Positions 1 through 8,590 of a stretch of 39,807 nucleotides of DNA are shown here, piece by piece. The notes beneath the pieces are model-generated. The model was not told where the DNA came from. It saw only the letters and a program-made list of their open reading frames with translations, and did not search any database. Source of the DNA: Ruminococcus sp. CAG:563 (GTDB taxonomy: Bacteria > Bacillota > Clostridia > Oscillospirales > Acutalibacteraceae); assembly GCA_000434915.1 (NCBI GenBank), contig FR882038.1:1-39807 (forward strand). The letters run 5' to 3'. The first letter of the stretch is position 1; the number at the start of each line of letters is the position of its first letter. A program made the translations under genes and the position numbers.

Positions 1-189
1 TATTTTTTCTTTTTATATAATAGCATAAAGGAAACTTAAAAACAACAAATAAACCGTAATACCATATTTTTTAGTCATTTATAGACCAAATTCTACCGCA
101 GTTCATTCTTTTTTATACATTTTAACGATTTATGCGGTCAAATTTGCTATTTTGTTATACAATTAACATAACATCATAAAAATTTAGGA
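1..189. other. AT-rich non-coding start of window
   Basis: No credible coding sequence is seen here. The stretch is very AT-rich and probably is the rest of an intergenic region, since the next gene has its own promoter at 190-218. An upstream gene on either strand would lie outside the window. Confidence 0.6.
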
Positions 190-218
190 TTGAAAAAGGC
201 ATTCTTCGGTGTTATAAT
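190..218 (+). promoter_or_regulatory. Promoter of pncB
   Basis: TTGAAA at 190-195 and a perfect TATAAT at 213-218 are separated by 17 bases. Transcription would start near 225, giving a leader of about 24 bases to the ATG at 249. The ribosome site AAAGGCGG lies just before the start. Confidence 0.75.
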
Positions 219-248
219 GTCGGTAACAACCCAAAAGGCGGTGTAATT

Positions 249-1697
249 ATGAACGATCTCAAAAAAAGAAACCTAACAATGCTCACCGATTTTTACGAAA
301 TAACAATGGCTAACGGCTATTTTCTCAACGGCAAAGGTGACACAACCGCACAGTTCGATATGTTCTTCCGAACTATTCCCGATAACGGCGGCTATGCAAT
401 AATGGCAGGTATCGAACAGCTTGTTGAATATCTCGAAAATTTGAGCTTTTCAGATAAAGATATTGAATATCTCCGAGGCAGAGGCTTCTGCGAGGAATTT
501 CTCGACTATCTCAAGAATTTTGAATTTAAGTGCGATATATACAGCGTTCCAGAGGGAACTCCGATTTTCCCCCGTGAACCTATCGTCACTGTTAAAGGCC
601 CTGTTATGCAGGCTCAGTTCATTGAAACCATGGTTCTGCTGGCAATCAACCATCAGAGCCTTATTGCAACAAAGGCAAACCGTATTGTTCGTGCCGCTCA
701 CGGCAGACCGATAATGGAATTCGGCTCGAGGCGTGCTCAAGGCTTTGACGGTGCGGTTTACGGTGCAAGAGCCGCTTACATTGCAGGCTGTGCAGGAACG
801 GCTTGCACGATAGTTGACCGTGAATTCGGCGTTCCGGCTCTCGGCACAATGGCACACAGCTGGGTTCAGCTTTTTGATTCGGAGCTTGAAGCTTTCTGTG
901 CTTATGCAAAGGCTTATCCGGACGATTGTACGCTTCTTGTTGACACTTACAATGTTCTTAAATCCGGCATCCCAAATGCTATTGAAGCTTTCAAGCGTGA
1001 GGTTCTCCCCCGTGGCTTCCGACCCAAGGGAATCAGAATTGACAGCGGCGACATTACCTATCTTTCAAAGAAAGCAAGAGTTATGCTTGATGAAGCAGGC
1101 TTTGAGGACGTAAAAATTGTCGCTTCAAATTCGCTTGACGAATACATTATCAGAGATATGCTTCTTCAGGGTGCAAAGGTTGATTCCTTCGGCGTAGGCG
1201 AAAGACTTATCACGGCTTCTTCGGCTCCTGTTTTTGGCGGAGTATACAAGCTCAGTGCGGTTGAAAAGGACGGTAAAATGATTCCGAAAATCAAGCTCAG
1301 TGAAAATGCCGCCAAGGTTACAACTCCCGGAGCAAAAAAGCTTTGGAGACTCTATGACAATGAATCCGGAAAAGCGCTTGCCGACGTTATCACTCTTGAG
1401 GATGAAACGATTGATGACAGTCATGATTATGAGATTTTCGACCCGGACTACACCTGGAAGCGCAAGAACGTCTACAACTTCACCGCCCGTCAGCTCCTCC
1501 AACCGCTTTTCATCAACGGCAAGAGAGTTTATGAGTATCAGGATATTGACGATATAAAGAAATACTGTCTTGATCAGGTGAATACGCTTTGGGATGAGGT
1601 CACAAGATTTGAAAATCCTCACAACTATTATGTTGACCTTTCTCAGCGTCTTTGGGATGTTAAAAACGACCTTATTAAACAGTACAGCAAGAGATAA
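249..1697 (+). CDS. pncB: Nicotinate phosphoribosyltransferase
   Basis: Converts nicotinate and PRPP to nicotinate mononucleotide, the first step of NAD salvage from vitamin B3, in the cytoplasm. The 482-residue protein starts with the family-typical stretch LTDFYEITMANGYF, continues with EFGSRRAQGFDGA near residue 155 and has GTMAHSWVQLF near residue 200, the conserved loop around the catalytic histidine. IRIDSGDITYLSKKAR near residue 265 and the VGERLITASSAPVFGGVYKL segment are also typical. Length matches the bacterial family. The ATG at 249 follows an AAAGGCGG ribosome site. It is a single-gene unit with its own promoter and a strong terminator, convergent with secG. No de novo NAD genes lie nearby. 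Confidence 0.95.
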   Translation: MNDLKKRNLTMLTDFYEITMANGYFLNGKGDTTAQFDMFFRTIPDNGGYAIMAGIEQLVEYLENLSFSDKDIEYLRGRGFCEEFLDYLKNFEFKCDIYSVPEGTPIFPREPIVTVKGPVMQAQFIETMVLLAINHQSLIATKANRIVRAAHGRPIMEFGSRRAQGFDGAVYGARAAYIAGCAGTACTIVDREFGVPALGTMAHSWVQLFDSELEAFCAYAKAYPDDCTLLVDTYNVLKSGIPNAIEAFKREVLPRGFRPKGIRIDSGDITYLSKKARVMLDEAGFEDVKIVASNSLDEYIIRDMLLQGAKVDSFGVGERLITASSAPVFGGVYKLSAVEKDGKMIPKIKLSENAAKVTTPGAKKLWRLYDNESGKALADVITLEDETIDDSHDYEIFDPDYTWKRKNVYNFTARQLLQPLFINGKRVYEYQDIDDIKKYCLDQVNTLWDEVTRFENPHNYYVDLSQRLWDVKNDLIKQYSKR

Positions 1698-1719
1698 GAA
1701 TTTTAATATGAACAGCATA

Positions 1720-1758
1720 AAGCAGCGGCAAAACTTTCGTGTCTTGCCGCTGCTTTTT
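1720..1758 (+). terminator. Intrinsic terminator of pncB
   Basis: AAGCAGCGGCAA (1720-1731) pairs perfectly with TTGCCGCTGCTT (1744-1755), followed by a T run. Read from the other strand the stem is followed by a weaker T run, so it may also serve the convergent secG transcript. Confidence 0.9.
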
Positions 1759-1771
1759 AACTTTTCTTTTT

Positions 1772-1814
1772 GTAAATGAATGCTGCTGTAACTCCGATTA
1801 CCTGCTTCATTTAC
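1772..1814. repeat. Inverted repeat between pncB and secG
   Basis: GTAAATGAA (1772-1780) and TTCATTTAC (1806-1814) form a perfect 9-base stem around a 25-base loop. No T run follows on the secG side, so it is not a standard intrinsic terminator. It lies just past the secG stop codon and could protect that transcript's 3' end. Confidence 0.45.
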
Positions 1815-1826
1815 TATTCAGTTGAA

Positions 1827-2078
1827 TTAATACTTGAACATAAAGAAAATCGTAATGCCAAGTGTAAGAATAAAGAAAACGATTGCGGAAATTTTTGTAA
1901 GCTTAACAAGCTTCTGTTCCATAGTTCTGCCCTTACTCTTGCCGAAGAATGTGTCGGCACCGCCGGAAATTGCTCCTGAAAGACCTGCCGAACGGCTCTC
2001 CTGAAGAAGAACGACGATTATAAGGAAAACTGCAAGAATTATAAGAATTGCTCCGAATACATACTGCAAAGCACTCAT
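1827..2078 (-). CDS. secG: Preprotein translocase subunit SecG
   Basis: Small inner-membrane subunit that assists SecYE during Sec-dependent export. At 83 residues it has the family layout: a first membrane helix (about residues 3-22, FGAILIILAVFLIIVVLLQE), the conserved loop LSGAISGGADTFFGKSKGRT, and a second helix near the C terminus (IVFFILTLGITIFF). The ATG at 2078 is chosen over an upstream TTG because GGAGG sits seven bases before it. It stands alone between convergent pncB and the topoisomerase genes, with its own promoter. Confidence 0.95.
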   Translation of the reverse strand: MSALQYVFGAILIILAVFLIIVVLLQESRSAGLSGAISGGADTFFGKSKGRTMEQKLVKLTKISAIVFFILTLGITIFFMFKY

Positions 2079-2110
2079 AATCAAACCTCCATAAGTATTT
2101 TTACCGATTT

Positions 2111-2139
2111 ATTTTAGCACACACTTTCACAAAATGCAA
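2111..2139 (-). promoter_or_regulatory. Promoter of secG
   Basis: Read on the minus strand: TTGCAT, 17 bases, TAAAAT preceded by TGC (extended -10). It sits about 33 bases upstream of the secG start codon. Confidence 0.7.
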
Positions 2140-2213
2140 TAGTAATTACCATAATTTTTTCAGAAAGCAACACATTTCAATGAATTATTGCGAAAAATCG
2201 GGTCATTATAATA

Positions 2214-2330
2214 TCAGGCGGCAGGAAACAAGCCGCCGTCAGCGGAAATTATAAATAATCAGCGTTTGCAATTTTCCGCTGTTCGCCGTTCACTTTTTAT
2301 GGTGAGCGGCGATTTTTATTTAGGTTTTAT
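2214..2330. other. Cluster of three consecutive hairpins, possible small RNA or terminators
   Basis: Three GC-rich stems follow each other in a gene-free gap between secG and the topoisomerase genes. GGCGGC/GCCGCC pairs across a 9-base loop (2218-2238). CAGCGGAAA pairs with TTTCCGCTG (about 2240-2281). GCCGTTCAC pairs with GTGAGCGGC and is followed on the plus strand by GATTTTTATTT (about 2286-2325). A TATAAT lies at 2207-2212 but I see no good -35. The last stem looks like a plus-strand terminator. The whole could be a short RNA gene of about 110 bases or stacked ends of the minus-strand topoisomerase transcript. It does not match SRP, 6S or tmRNA signatures that I know. Confidence 0.4.
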
Positions 2331-2348
2331 CAAACGATCAATGTTCTT

Positions 2349-4586
2349 TCATATAAGAGAAAGCTGTTCGCCTGCGTCCTCCGAACTAAGAGTTGCACCC
2401 GATGCCGGCAGATTTTTTGTCTTGTATCTGTACGGCTTTGCGAATTCACCCTTATGATAATCCCTGACAAGCTTTACCACATGGCCTTTTTTGAGCGTCA
2501 TAACCGCAACACCCTGCGTATCCTTGGTTGTCTTGGGTGCTATCGCTCCTGTGTTGAACAGCAGGAGCTTCCCTGCCGTCGATTCAATAACAAGGTCGCA
2601 GTCCTCTTCAATCTTTCTGATTGCAGCTATGGGCGACTTATTGCTGTACGCCTTGATAAGCTTCTTTCTGTTCGTCTTGGTCTGATATGACGAAAGGTCA
2701 ACCTTGGCGACCTTTCCGTTCTCAAAGAAGAACATCACATAGCCCTTATAGTCAAGCGTCGGCAGCATATAAATCGTATTCTCGCCGCTGTCCATTTGGA
2801 GCTTGTTGGCAACAAAATCACCGAGCTGGCTCGCCTTGCCAAGGTCAAAATCGGCCGCCTTTGCCTTATATACCTGGCACTGATCCGTAAAGAACAGCAA
2901 TTCCGTATTGTTCGTCGCCTCAATTTCAAGCAGCATTTCGTCGCCCTCTTTGAGCTTCTGCTCACCGCTCATTCTGAGTGCCTGCGGCGTAATTTTCTTG
3001 AAATAGCCATCTTTGGAGAAGAAAAGAGTTACAGGGAAATCGGGGATTTCTTCCTCAACCTCTTCCTCGGCAACCTCGGAGGCGAAAACAATCTGAGTTT
3101 TTCTGTCCTGACCGTATTTATTTTCAACATCGGTCAGCTCATTTACAAGGATTTTCTTTATCTTCGACTTATGAGCTAAGATATCCTCCATCTTTTCGAT
3201 GTCGGTTCTGAGCTGTTCAATATCCTGCGTTCTCTTGAGAATATACTCACGGTTGAGGTGGCGGAGCTTGATTTCTGCAACATAATTCGCCTGAATTTCG
3301 TCAATGCCGAAGCCTATCATCAAGTTCGGAACAACTTCACTTTCTTCCTCGGTTGAGCGGATTATCTTAATCGCCTTGTCGATATCGAGAAGAATTTTCT
3401 GCAAACCTTCAAGCAAATGAAGCTTATCCTTAGCCTTGCTCAAATCGAAATAAACTCTGCGCTTAACGCACTCGGTTCTGAATGCAATCCACTCGTTGAG
3501 TATCTCTCCGACACCCATGACCCTCGGTGCACCGGCAATCAGCACGTTGAAGTTGCAGGAGAACGTGTCCTCAAGCGGAGTGATTTTATAAAGCTTCTGC
3601 ATAAGCTTGTCGGGGTCTGTGCCCTTTTTGAGGTCGATTGTGATTTTAAGACCCGACTTGTCCGTTTCATCACGAATATCGCTGATTTCACGCAGTGAGC
3701 CGGACTTGAATTTTTCAATAACCTTGTCGATTATCGCTTCAGCTGTTGTTGTCGGCGGAATTTCAGTTATATCAATGCACTTTCCGTCTTTATCATAATT
3801 ATACTTTGCCCTTACCTTGAAGCCGCCACGGCCTGTTTTGTAAATTGAATCAATAACATCTCTGTCATAGAGAAGCAAACCGCCGCCGGCAAAGTCCGGA
3901 GCTTTGAGCGTTTCGGAAATATCGGCCTCGGGATCTTTAATGAGTGCAATCGTCGTCTCACAAAGCTCACGAAGATTGAACGGGCAAATTGAGCTTGCCA
4001 TACCGACGGCAATGCCCGTAGTCGGGTTGGCAAGAATACTCGGGAATCTTACAGGTAAAAGGCTCGGTTCTTTCATCGTATTATCGTAGTTATCGACAAA
4101 ATCCACCGTATCCTTATCAATTTCGGCAAAAAGCTCCGTACAAATCGGAGCAAGCTTCGCCTCGGTGTATCTCGGAGCCGCCCACTGCATATCCCTTGAG
4201 TATGCCTTACCGAAGTTTCCCTTTGAGTCAACAAACGGGTGCAAAAGTGCTTCGTAGCCTCTTGAAAGACGAACCATTGTATCGTAAATCGCAGCATCGC
4301 CGTGCGGATTGAGCTTCATCGTCTGTCCGACAATATTCGCCGACTTAGTCCTTGCACCGTTGATAAGTCCCATTTTATACATTGTATAAAGAAGCTTTCT
4401 GTGAGAGGGCTTAAAGCCGTCAATCTCGGGAATCGCACGGGAGAGAATAACGCTCATTGCATAGGGCATATAGTTTGTTTCAAGCGTTTCTGTGATATTC
4501 TGACGTAAGACATCACCCGCGCCGAGAATATGGGTATTCTGATCCATTTTTTCAATGGGCTTTTCAGTTTTCTTTTTCTTAGCCAT
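2349..4586 (-). CDS. Type IIA topoisomerase subunit A (ParC/GyrA-like)
   Basis: DNA-breaking and rejoining subunit that works with the adjacent ATPase subunit to change DNA topology. The 745 residues include the breakage domain with catalytic tyrosine in APRYTEAKL (Tyr140) and the DNA-gate helix segment IVGQTMKLNPHGDAAIYD (residues 85-102). The quinolone contact serine of E. coli GyrA (Ser83) is Ala98 here, while the acidic partner is kept as Asp102. The usual KYHPHGD is KLNPHGD. The C-terminal part (from about residue 510) has beta-pinwheel-like repeats but no GyrA-box QRRGGKG, which argues for a decatenase-like role rather than a supercoiling gyrase. The ATG at 4586 follows GAGGGG. Fourteen bases separate it from the upstream ATPase gene, so the two are co-transcribed. 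Confidence 0.9.
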   Translation of the reverse strand: MAKKKKTEKPIEKMDQNTHILGAGDVLRQNITETLETNYMPYAMSVILSRAIPEIDGFKPSHRKLLYTMYKMGLINGARTKSANIVGQTMKLNPHGDAAIYDTMVRLSRGYEALLHPFVDSKGNFGKAYSRDMQWAAPRYTEAKLAPICTELFAEIDKDTVDFVDNYDNTMKEPSLLPVRFPSILANPTTGIAVGMASSICPFNLRELCETTIALIKDPEADISETLKAPDFAGGGLLLYDRDVIDSIYKTGRGGFKVRAKYNYDKDGKCIDITEIPPTTTAEAIIDKVIEKFKSGSLREISDIRDETDKSGLKITIDLKKGTDPDKLMQKLYKITPLEDTFSCNFNVLIAGAPRVMGVGEILNEWIAFRTECVKRRVYFDLSKAKDKLHLLEGLQKILLDIDKAIKIIRSTEEESEVVPNLMIGFGIDEIQANYVAEIKLRHLNREYILKRTQDIEQLRTDIEKMEDILAHKSKIKKILVNELTDVENKYGQDRKTQIVFASEVAEEEVEEEIPDFPVTLFFSKDGYFKKITPQALRMSGEQKLKEGDEMLLEIEATNNTELLFFTDQCQVYKAKAADFDLGKASQLGDFVANKLQMDSGENTIYMLPTLDYKGYVMFFFENGKVAKVDLSSYQTKTNRKKLIKAYSNKSPIAAIRKIEEDCDLVIESTAGKLLLFNTGAIAPKTTKDTQGVAVMTLKKGHVVKLVRDYHKGEFAKPYRYKTKNLPASGATLSSEDAGEQLSLI

Positions 4587-4600
4587 TCATACCACCCCTC

Positions 4601-6583
4601 TCAGCTTAAATCGAGCATATCGATATAAAGATGTCCGTTATCGGCGATATGTTCCTTACGTCCTGCAAGGTTATCGCCGAGCAGCATATCGAATATCTGC
4701 GCCGTTTTCTCTGCGTCCTCCGGAAGAATCTCGACAAGGCGGCGGGTTTCGGGATTCATAGTCGTCATCCACATCATGTCCGCCTCGTTTTCACCGAGTC
4801 CCTTTGACCGTTGAATTGTATATTTCTGATTGCCTATCTCCTCGAGAGCCTGAGTTTTCTCCTTTTCGGTATAGGCGAACCAAACCTGATCCTTCGTATT
4901 GATCTCATAAAGCGGAGTTTCCGCAATAAAGACCTTGCCCTCCTCGATGAGGGTCGGCATAAGTCTGTATATCATTGTCAAAATAAGAGTTCTTATCTGG
5001 AAGCCGTCAACGTCGGCATCGGTACAGATAATAACCTTATTATATCTGAGCATATCGAGATTAAACTGTGCAAGACCCTTCATCGCCTTGCTCTTAACCT
5101 CAACGCCGCAGCCGAGAACCTTAATAAGGTCGGTTATGATCTCGCTTTTAAAAATTCTGTCGTACTCAACCTTGAGACAGTTGAGAATTTTTCCTCTGAC
5201 GGGCATAAGAGCCTGGAACTCCGAATTCCTTGCCTGCTTACAGGCGCCGAGAGCAGAATCACCCTCCACGATGAAAAGCTCACGTTCGCTTGCATCCTTG
5301 GTTCGGCAATCAACAAATTTCTGAACTCTGTTTGCAAGGTCATTCGAGGTTGAAAGTGTCCTTTTAAGGCTCTGACGTGTTGTCTCCGCCTTAACTCGGC
5401 TTCTCATGTTGACGAGCACCTGATTGGCGATTTTCTCGGCCTCTGCCCTGTTCTCTATGAAATAAATTTCAAGCTGATGCTTGAAGAAATCTGTCATTGC
5501 TTCCTGGATAAATTTATTTGTAATGGCTTTCTTCGTCTGATTCTCATATGAGGTCTGAGTTGAGAATGCGGAAACGACAAGAATCATACAGTCTTCGATG
5601 TCCTCAAACTTGATTTTCGGGTCATTCTTTACATATTTTCCGTTCGCCTTGAGATAAGCGTCAATCTGATAGGTAAAAGCGTTTCTGACTGCCTTTTCGG
5701 GTGCGCCGCCGTGCTCAAGCCAGCTCGAATTGTGGTAATACTCCTTAAGCTGATTTTTGTTCGAAAAGCAAAGGGCGGAATTTATAAGTACCTTGTAATC
5801 GTTGAGGTCGTCACGGTCACGTCCGACACGCTCGGCTTTCCACGTCTGCACACCTGTCATTGCGTTATCGCCGGCAATCTCTTTGACATAATCGGTGATG
5901 CCGTCCGTGTAGCAATATTCAAATGTTTCAAACTGTGTCTTGTTAAGCTGATTTTTAAGAATAAACTTAACTCCTGCGTTGACTATTGCCTGACGCTTTA
6001 TGGTGCTCTGATAGTATTCAAGCGGAATCTCAATATCGGTAAAAACCTTGAGGTCGGGTCGCCATCTTATGCGTGAGCCTGTGTCCCTCTTGGTGTACTT
6101 TTCCTTTTCCATCTCGCCGACAGCCTTGCCCTTTTTGAAATTGAGCTTGTAGCACCAGCCGTCACGGTGAATCTCGGCCTCCATGTACTCCGAAGCGAAC
6201 TGAGTTGCGCAAAGTCCGAGACCGTTAAGTCCGAGAGAATATTCATAGCTGCCGCCGTTGTTCGTATTGTACTTGCCGCCTGCATAAAGGGTGCAGAAAA
6301 CAAGAAACCAGTTGTAGTTCTTTTCTTTCTCGTTATAGTCAACGGGAATTCCTCGGCCGAAGTCCTGAATTTCAACCGACTTATCGAGAAAGCGAGTGAT
6401 AATGATTTTATCGCCGAAGCCCTCACGAGCCTCGTCAATAGAGTTTGATAAAATTTCAAAAACGGAATGCTGACAACCTTCCAATCCGTCGGAGCCGAAA
6501 ATAACAGCCGGACGTTTACGAACCTGATCCGGTCCTTTAAGCGCCACGATGTCGTTATTTCCGTAGCTTGTCTTTTTTGCCAT
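4601..6583 (-). CDS. Type IIA topoisomerase subunit B (ParE/GyrB-like)
   Basis: ATPase and TOPRIM subunit, partner of the ParC-like protein encoded just downstream. The 660-residue protein has the GHKL ATPase motifs ILSNSIDEA (Asn47), DFGRGIPVD (residues 74-82) and GLNGLGLCATQ. The TOPRIM motifs are EGDSALG (residues 440-446) and the metal-binding DADVDG (522-527), with PVRGKILN between them and the C-terminal GLGENEADMMW/TTMNPETR block. Spacing and sequence (YNWFLVFCTLYAGGKY in the lid region) differ from classical GyrB, fitting the divergent clostridial topoisomerase IV-like group. A longer reading frame begins at 6622, but the ATG at 6583 has AGGAAAGGA eight to twelve bases upstream and starts with the normal MAKK sequence, so I chose it. 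Confidence 0.9.
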   Translation of the reverse strand: MAKKTSYGNNDIVALKGPDQVRKRPAVIFGSDGLEGCQHSVFEILSNSIDEAREGFGDKIIITRFLDKSVEIQDFGRGIPVDYNEKEKNYNWFLVFCTLYAGGKYNTNNGGSYEYSLGLNGLGLCATQFASEYMEAEIHRDGWCYKLNFKKGKAVGEMEKEKYTKRDTGSRIRWRPDLKVFTDIEIPLEYYQSTIKRQAIVNAGVKFILKNQLNKTQFETFEYCYTDGITDYVKEIAGDNAMTGVQTWKAERVGRDRDDLNDYKVLINSALCFSNKNQLKEYYHNSSWLEHGGAPEKAVRNAFTYQIDAYLKANGKYVKNDPKIKFEDIEDCMILVVSAFSTQTSYENQTKKAITNKFIQEAMTDFFKHQLEIYFIENRAEAEKIANQVLVNMRSRVKAETTRQSLKRTLSTSNDLANRVQKFVDCRTKDASERELFIVEGDSALGACKQARNSEFQALMPVRGKILNCLKVEYDRIFKSEIITDLIKVLGCGVEVKSKAMKGLAQFNLDMLRYNKVIICTDADVDGFQIRTLILTMIYRLMPTLIEEGKVFIAETPLYEINTKDQVWFAYTEKEKTQALEEIGNQKYTIQRSKGLGENEADMMWMTTMNPETRRLVEILPEDAEKTAQIFDMLLGDNLAGRKEHIADNGHLYIDMLDLS

Positions 6584-6634
6584 AGAAATGACCATTCCTT
6601 TCCTTAAAGCGATACTTTCCAAAATACAAAGTAT

Positions 6635-6664
6635 ATTTTACACTATATCTTGTGGTTTAGTCAA
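6635..6664 (-). promoter_or_regulatory. Promoter of the topoisomerase operon
   Basis: Minus-strand TTGACT, 18 bases, TAAAAT. Transcription would start about 45 bases upstream of the ATG at 6583. Confidence 0.7.
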
Positions 6665-6712
6665 GCTTTTTTGCACAGGAATAAGGCTTAAGACCGGGTC
6701 TTGCACACAAAG

Positions 6713-6742
6713 CAAAAACTGTCCCGAATAAATCGGAACAGT
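6713..6742 (-). terminator. Intrinsic terminator of pduL
   Basis: On the minus strand ACTGTTCCGA pairs with TCGGGACAGT (one G-U pair) around a short loop and runs into a TTTTT tract. It lies 20 bases past the pduL stop. Confidence 0.85.
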
Positions 6743-6761
6743 CATTTCATTGCTATGTAGC

Positions 6762-7337
6762 TTATTTAATAATCTCGCCCATCATGCCGGGAGTTGCAAA
6801 AGCTGCGTTTGACTCGTCTGTGTCAATGTGCATTGCAAGAGCATACTTGGGGCTTACTCTTACAACAACGTCACCGAAAACAAGTGAACGACCGTTGGAG
6901 TTAATCTTAACGGAAACGATTTCCTTATCCTTGAGGCCGAATTTTTCTGCATCCTCGGGAGTTGCATGAATATGACGCTTTGCAACAATAACGCCCTCGC
7001 TAAGCTCAACCTCGCCTGCAGGACCTACAAGCTTGCATGCGCCGCTGCCTGCGATATCGCCCGACTCACGGCAGGGAGCGTTTACACCGATTGAACGTGC
7101 GTCGGAAGCTGAAAGCTCAACCTGAGTCTCGGGACGAACGGGACCGAGAATTGAAACAGCGGGGAAGCTGCTCTTGGGTCCGATAACCTGAACTCTTTCG
7201 TTTGAAGCGAACTGACCGGGCTGGGAAAGGTCCTTCTTCTTGGTAAGCTCATATCCCTTGCCGAAAAGAGTTTCGAGAACCTCCTGTGTGACATGAACGT
7301 GGCGAGCCGATGTTTCGACTAAAACCTGATTTGACAT
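6762..7337 (-). CDS. pduL: PduL-type phosphate acyltransferase
   Basis: Transfers an acyl group between CoA and phosphate (propanoyl- or acetyl-CoA to the acyl phosphate), normally feeding acetate/propionate kinase for ATP. The 191-residue protein shows the two repeated beta-barrel halves of PduL, each with its zinc-binding histidine cluster: TSARHVHVTQE near residue 15 and AKRHIHATPEDAEKFGL near residue 120, plus AMHIDTDESNAA near the end. The N terminus has no room for a microcompartment-targeting helix, and no shell genes are in the window, so it is likely a free cytosolic enzyme standing in for Pta. The ATG at 7337 has GAGGTT eight bases upstream; a GTG five codons earlier overlaps that site and is rejected. 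Single-gene unit. Confidence 0.9.
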   Translation of the reverse strand: MSNQVLVETSARHVHVTQEVLETLFGKGYELTKKKDLSQPGQFASNERVQVIGPKSSFPAVSILGPVRPETQVELSASDARSIGVNAPCRESGDIAGSGACKLVGPAGEVELSEGVIVAKRHIHATPEDAEKFGLKDKEIVSVKINSNGRSLVFGDVVVRVSPKYALAMHIDTDESNAAFATPGMMGEIIK

Positions 7338-7372
7338 TTTAAATAACCTCACTTTTATTGGTTTCCGCAGAT

Positions 7373-7401
7373 ATTATAAGCCTTTTTTTAACAAATTGCA
7401 A
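7373..7401 (-). promoter_or_regulatory. Promoter of pduL
   Basis: Minus-strand TTGCAA, 17 bases, TATAAT. Start of transcription would be about 30 bases before the start codon. Confidence 0.75.
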
Positions 7402-7433
7402 CAGTTTTTATCATTAATGCAACATCATATTTA

Positions 7434-7462
7434 TTGACGAAACAGTTTGAAAATGATATAAT
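7434..7462 (+). promoter_or_regulatory. Promoter of the acyltransferase gene
   Basis: TTGACG at 7434-7439, 17 bases, perfect TATAAT at 7457-7462. It is divergent from the pduL promoter, with 32 bases between the two -35 elements. Confidence 0.8.
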
Positions 7463-7494
7463 GATTTTATGCTTTGCAAGAAGAGGAAAACACT

Positions 7495-8529
7495 ATGACG
7501 AGGGATATGAGCGATAGAATTAAATTTGTCGGCTTTATAATGACAATCTTTATTGTCATTTATCATTGCCAATATCATTTTGATTCCGTAAATGTAATTG
7601 ATGAGCGAATTAATACGACCGTTATTTCTTTTGCCGAATCGCTTGCGTATATTGCATTGTGCTGGTTTTTCTCAACAAGCGGCTTCCTCCTTTTCAGAAC
7701 TCTTTCAATGAAGAATTACACGGAAAAGGTGAAGAAAAGAGCCTTCACTCTTCTGCTCCCGTTTGCAATATGGGAAGCGGTAACCGTTGCGTTGAACACA
7801 GTCATTTTGCTATTGGCACACAAATCACCCGATCCGTTACAGATACTCAGGAAAATGCTTGATGTTATCATACTAAGGGATTGGCCGTCGGATACGGCAC
7901 TTTGGTATATTTATGTGCTGTTCTTTTGGACGCTTTTATCGCCGATACTTTTGCTTGTTTTCTCAAACAAAAAAGTCGGATGGTGTGCAACCGTTGCAGT
8001 CACTTTTGCAATATATATTTTTAGTGCCACGGAAAATGTGCTGTTTGAAAGAATCACATCCTACGGATACATGTGGAGCATCTTGACCTATTTTCCTGCA
8101 TTTATGATCGGTGCATTTATGGGGCGCTTTTCCGAAGGCTCTGACGGGACGGATAAGATGAAATATGTTCTTTCGCTTATCATTCTTGCGCTTGCCCTTG
8201 AAATCGGTTTTCCGGGAATTACGGCCAAAACAACCGCTAAAATTCTTCCGACTCTGCTGTTGTATTTCACTCCGATGATACCTGCGGTAAGAGACAGAAA
8301 AATATATCATCTTTCGTTCATGATTTATGCGATACATAAACCCATGAGCATTATAAAGGATTATATGCTGAAATTTTTCTTTAAAATTTCGCCGTATACA
8401 AGCGTTGCCAATATTGCGGTTCGCATAATTTTTCCGATATTTATTGTCGCTTTGGCGGCCGTTGCTTACAAGGTTATTCAAAGGATTTCGCCTAAGCTTC
8501 TGAGAGCGGTAACCGGCGGCAGAGTATAA
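7495..8529 (+). CDS. Acyltransferase-3 family membrane protein
   Basis: Integral membrane protein of the acyltransferase 3 (OafA/WecH/IcaC-like) superfamily, which adds acyl groups to polysaccharides, teichoic or wall glycans, or lipids. The 344 residues carry about ten hydrophobic segments. The first helix ends in the family's histidine motif (FIVIYHCQYHF, near residue 23), followed by WFFSTSGFLLF, matching the usual membrane helix with SGFL near residues 55-65. TALWYIYVLFFWTL (near residue 135) is the conserved WYL-type segment. The ATG at 7495 follows GAGGA; an in-frame TTG at 7474 is less well placed. The acceptor cannot be read from sequence, and no wall-glycan genes are adjacent. Confidence 0.8.
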   Translation: MTRDMSDRIKFVGFIMTIFIVIYHCQYHFDSVNVIDERINTTVISFAESLAYIALCWFFSTSGFLLFRTLSMKNYTEKVKKRAFTLLLPFAIWEAVTVALNTVILLLAHKSPDPLQILRKMLDVIILRDWPSDTALWYIYVLFFWTLLSPILLLVFSNKKVGWCATVAVTFAIYIFSATENVLFERITSYGYMWSILTYFPAFMIGAFMGRFSEGSDGTDKMKYVLSLIILALALEIGFPGITAKTTAKILPTLLLYFTPMIPAVRDRKIYHLSFMIYAIHKPMSIIKDYMLKFFFKISPYTSVANIAVRIIFPIFIVALAAVAYKVIQRISPKLLRAVTGGRV

Positions 8530-8590
8530 AAATCAAATTCAATCAAGGTATATGCCGGGCTTGCGGCCGCTGCCTTATTAAGGGGACATA

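Noticed and set aside
1125..1718. 197-codon open frame antisense to pncB
   Set aside because: It runs opposite a conserved gene, has no known domain and would cross the pncB terminator region.
2214..2330. SRP RNA or 6S RNA
   Set aside because: The region lacks the SRP domain IV loop motif and the long bubble of 6S RNA.
6584..6622. Upstream start for the ParE-like subunit
   Set aside because: The extra 13 residues contain the ribosome site of the better start at 6583 and do not match the family.
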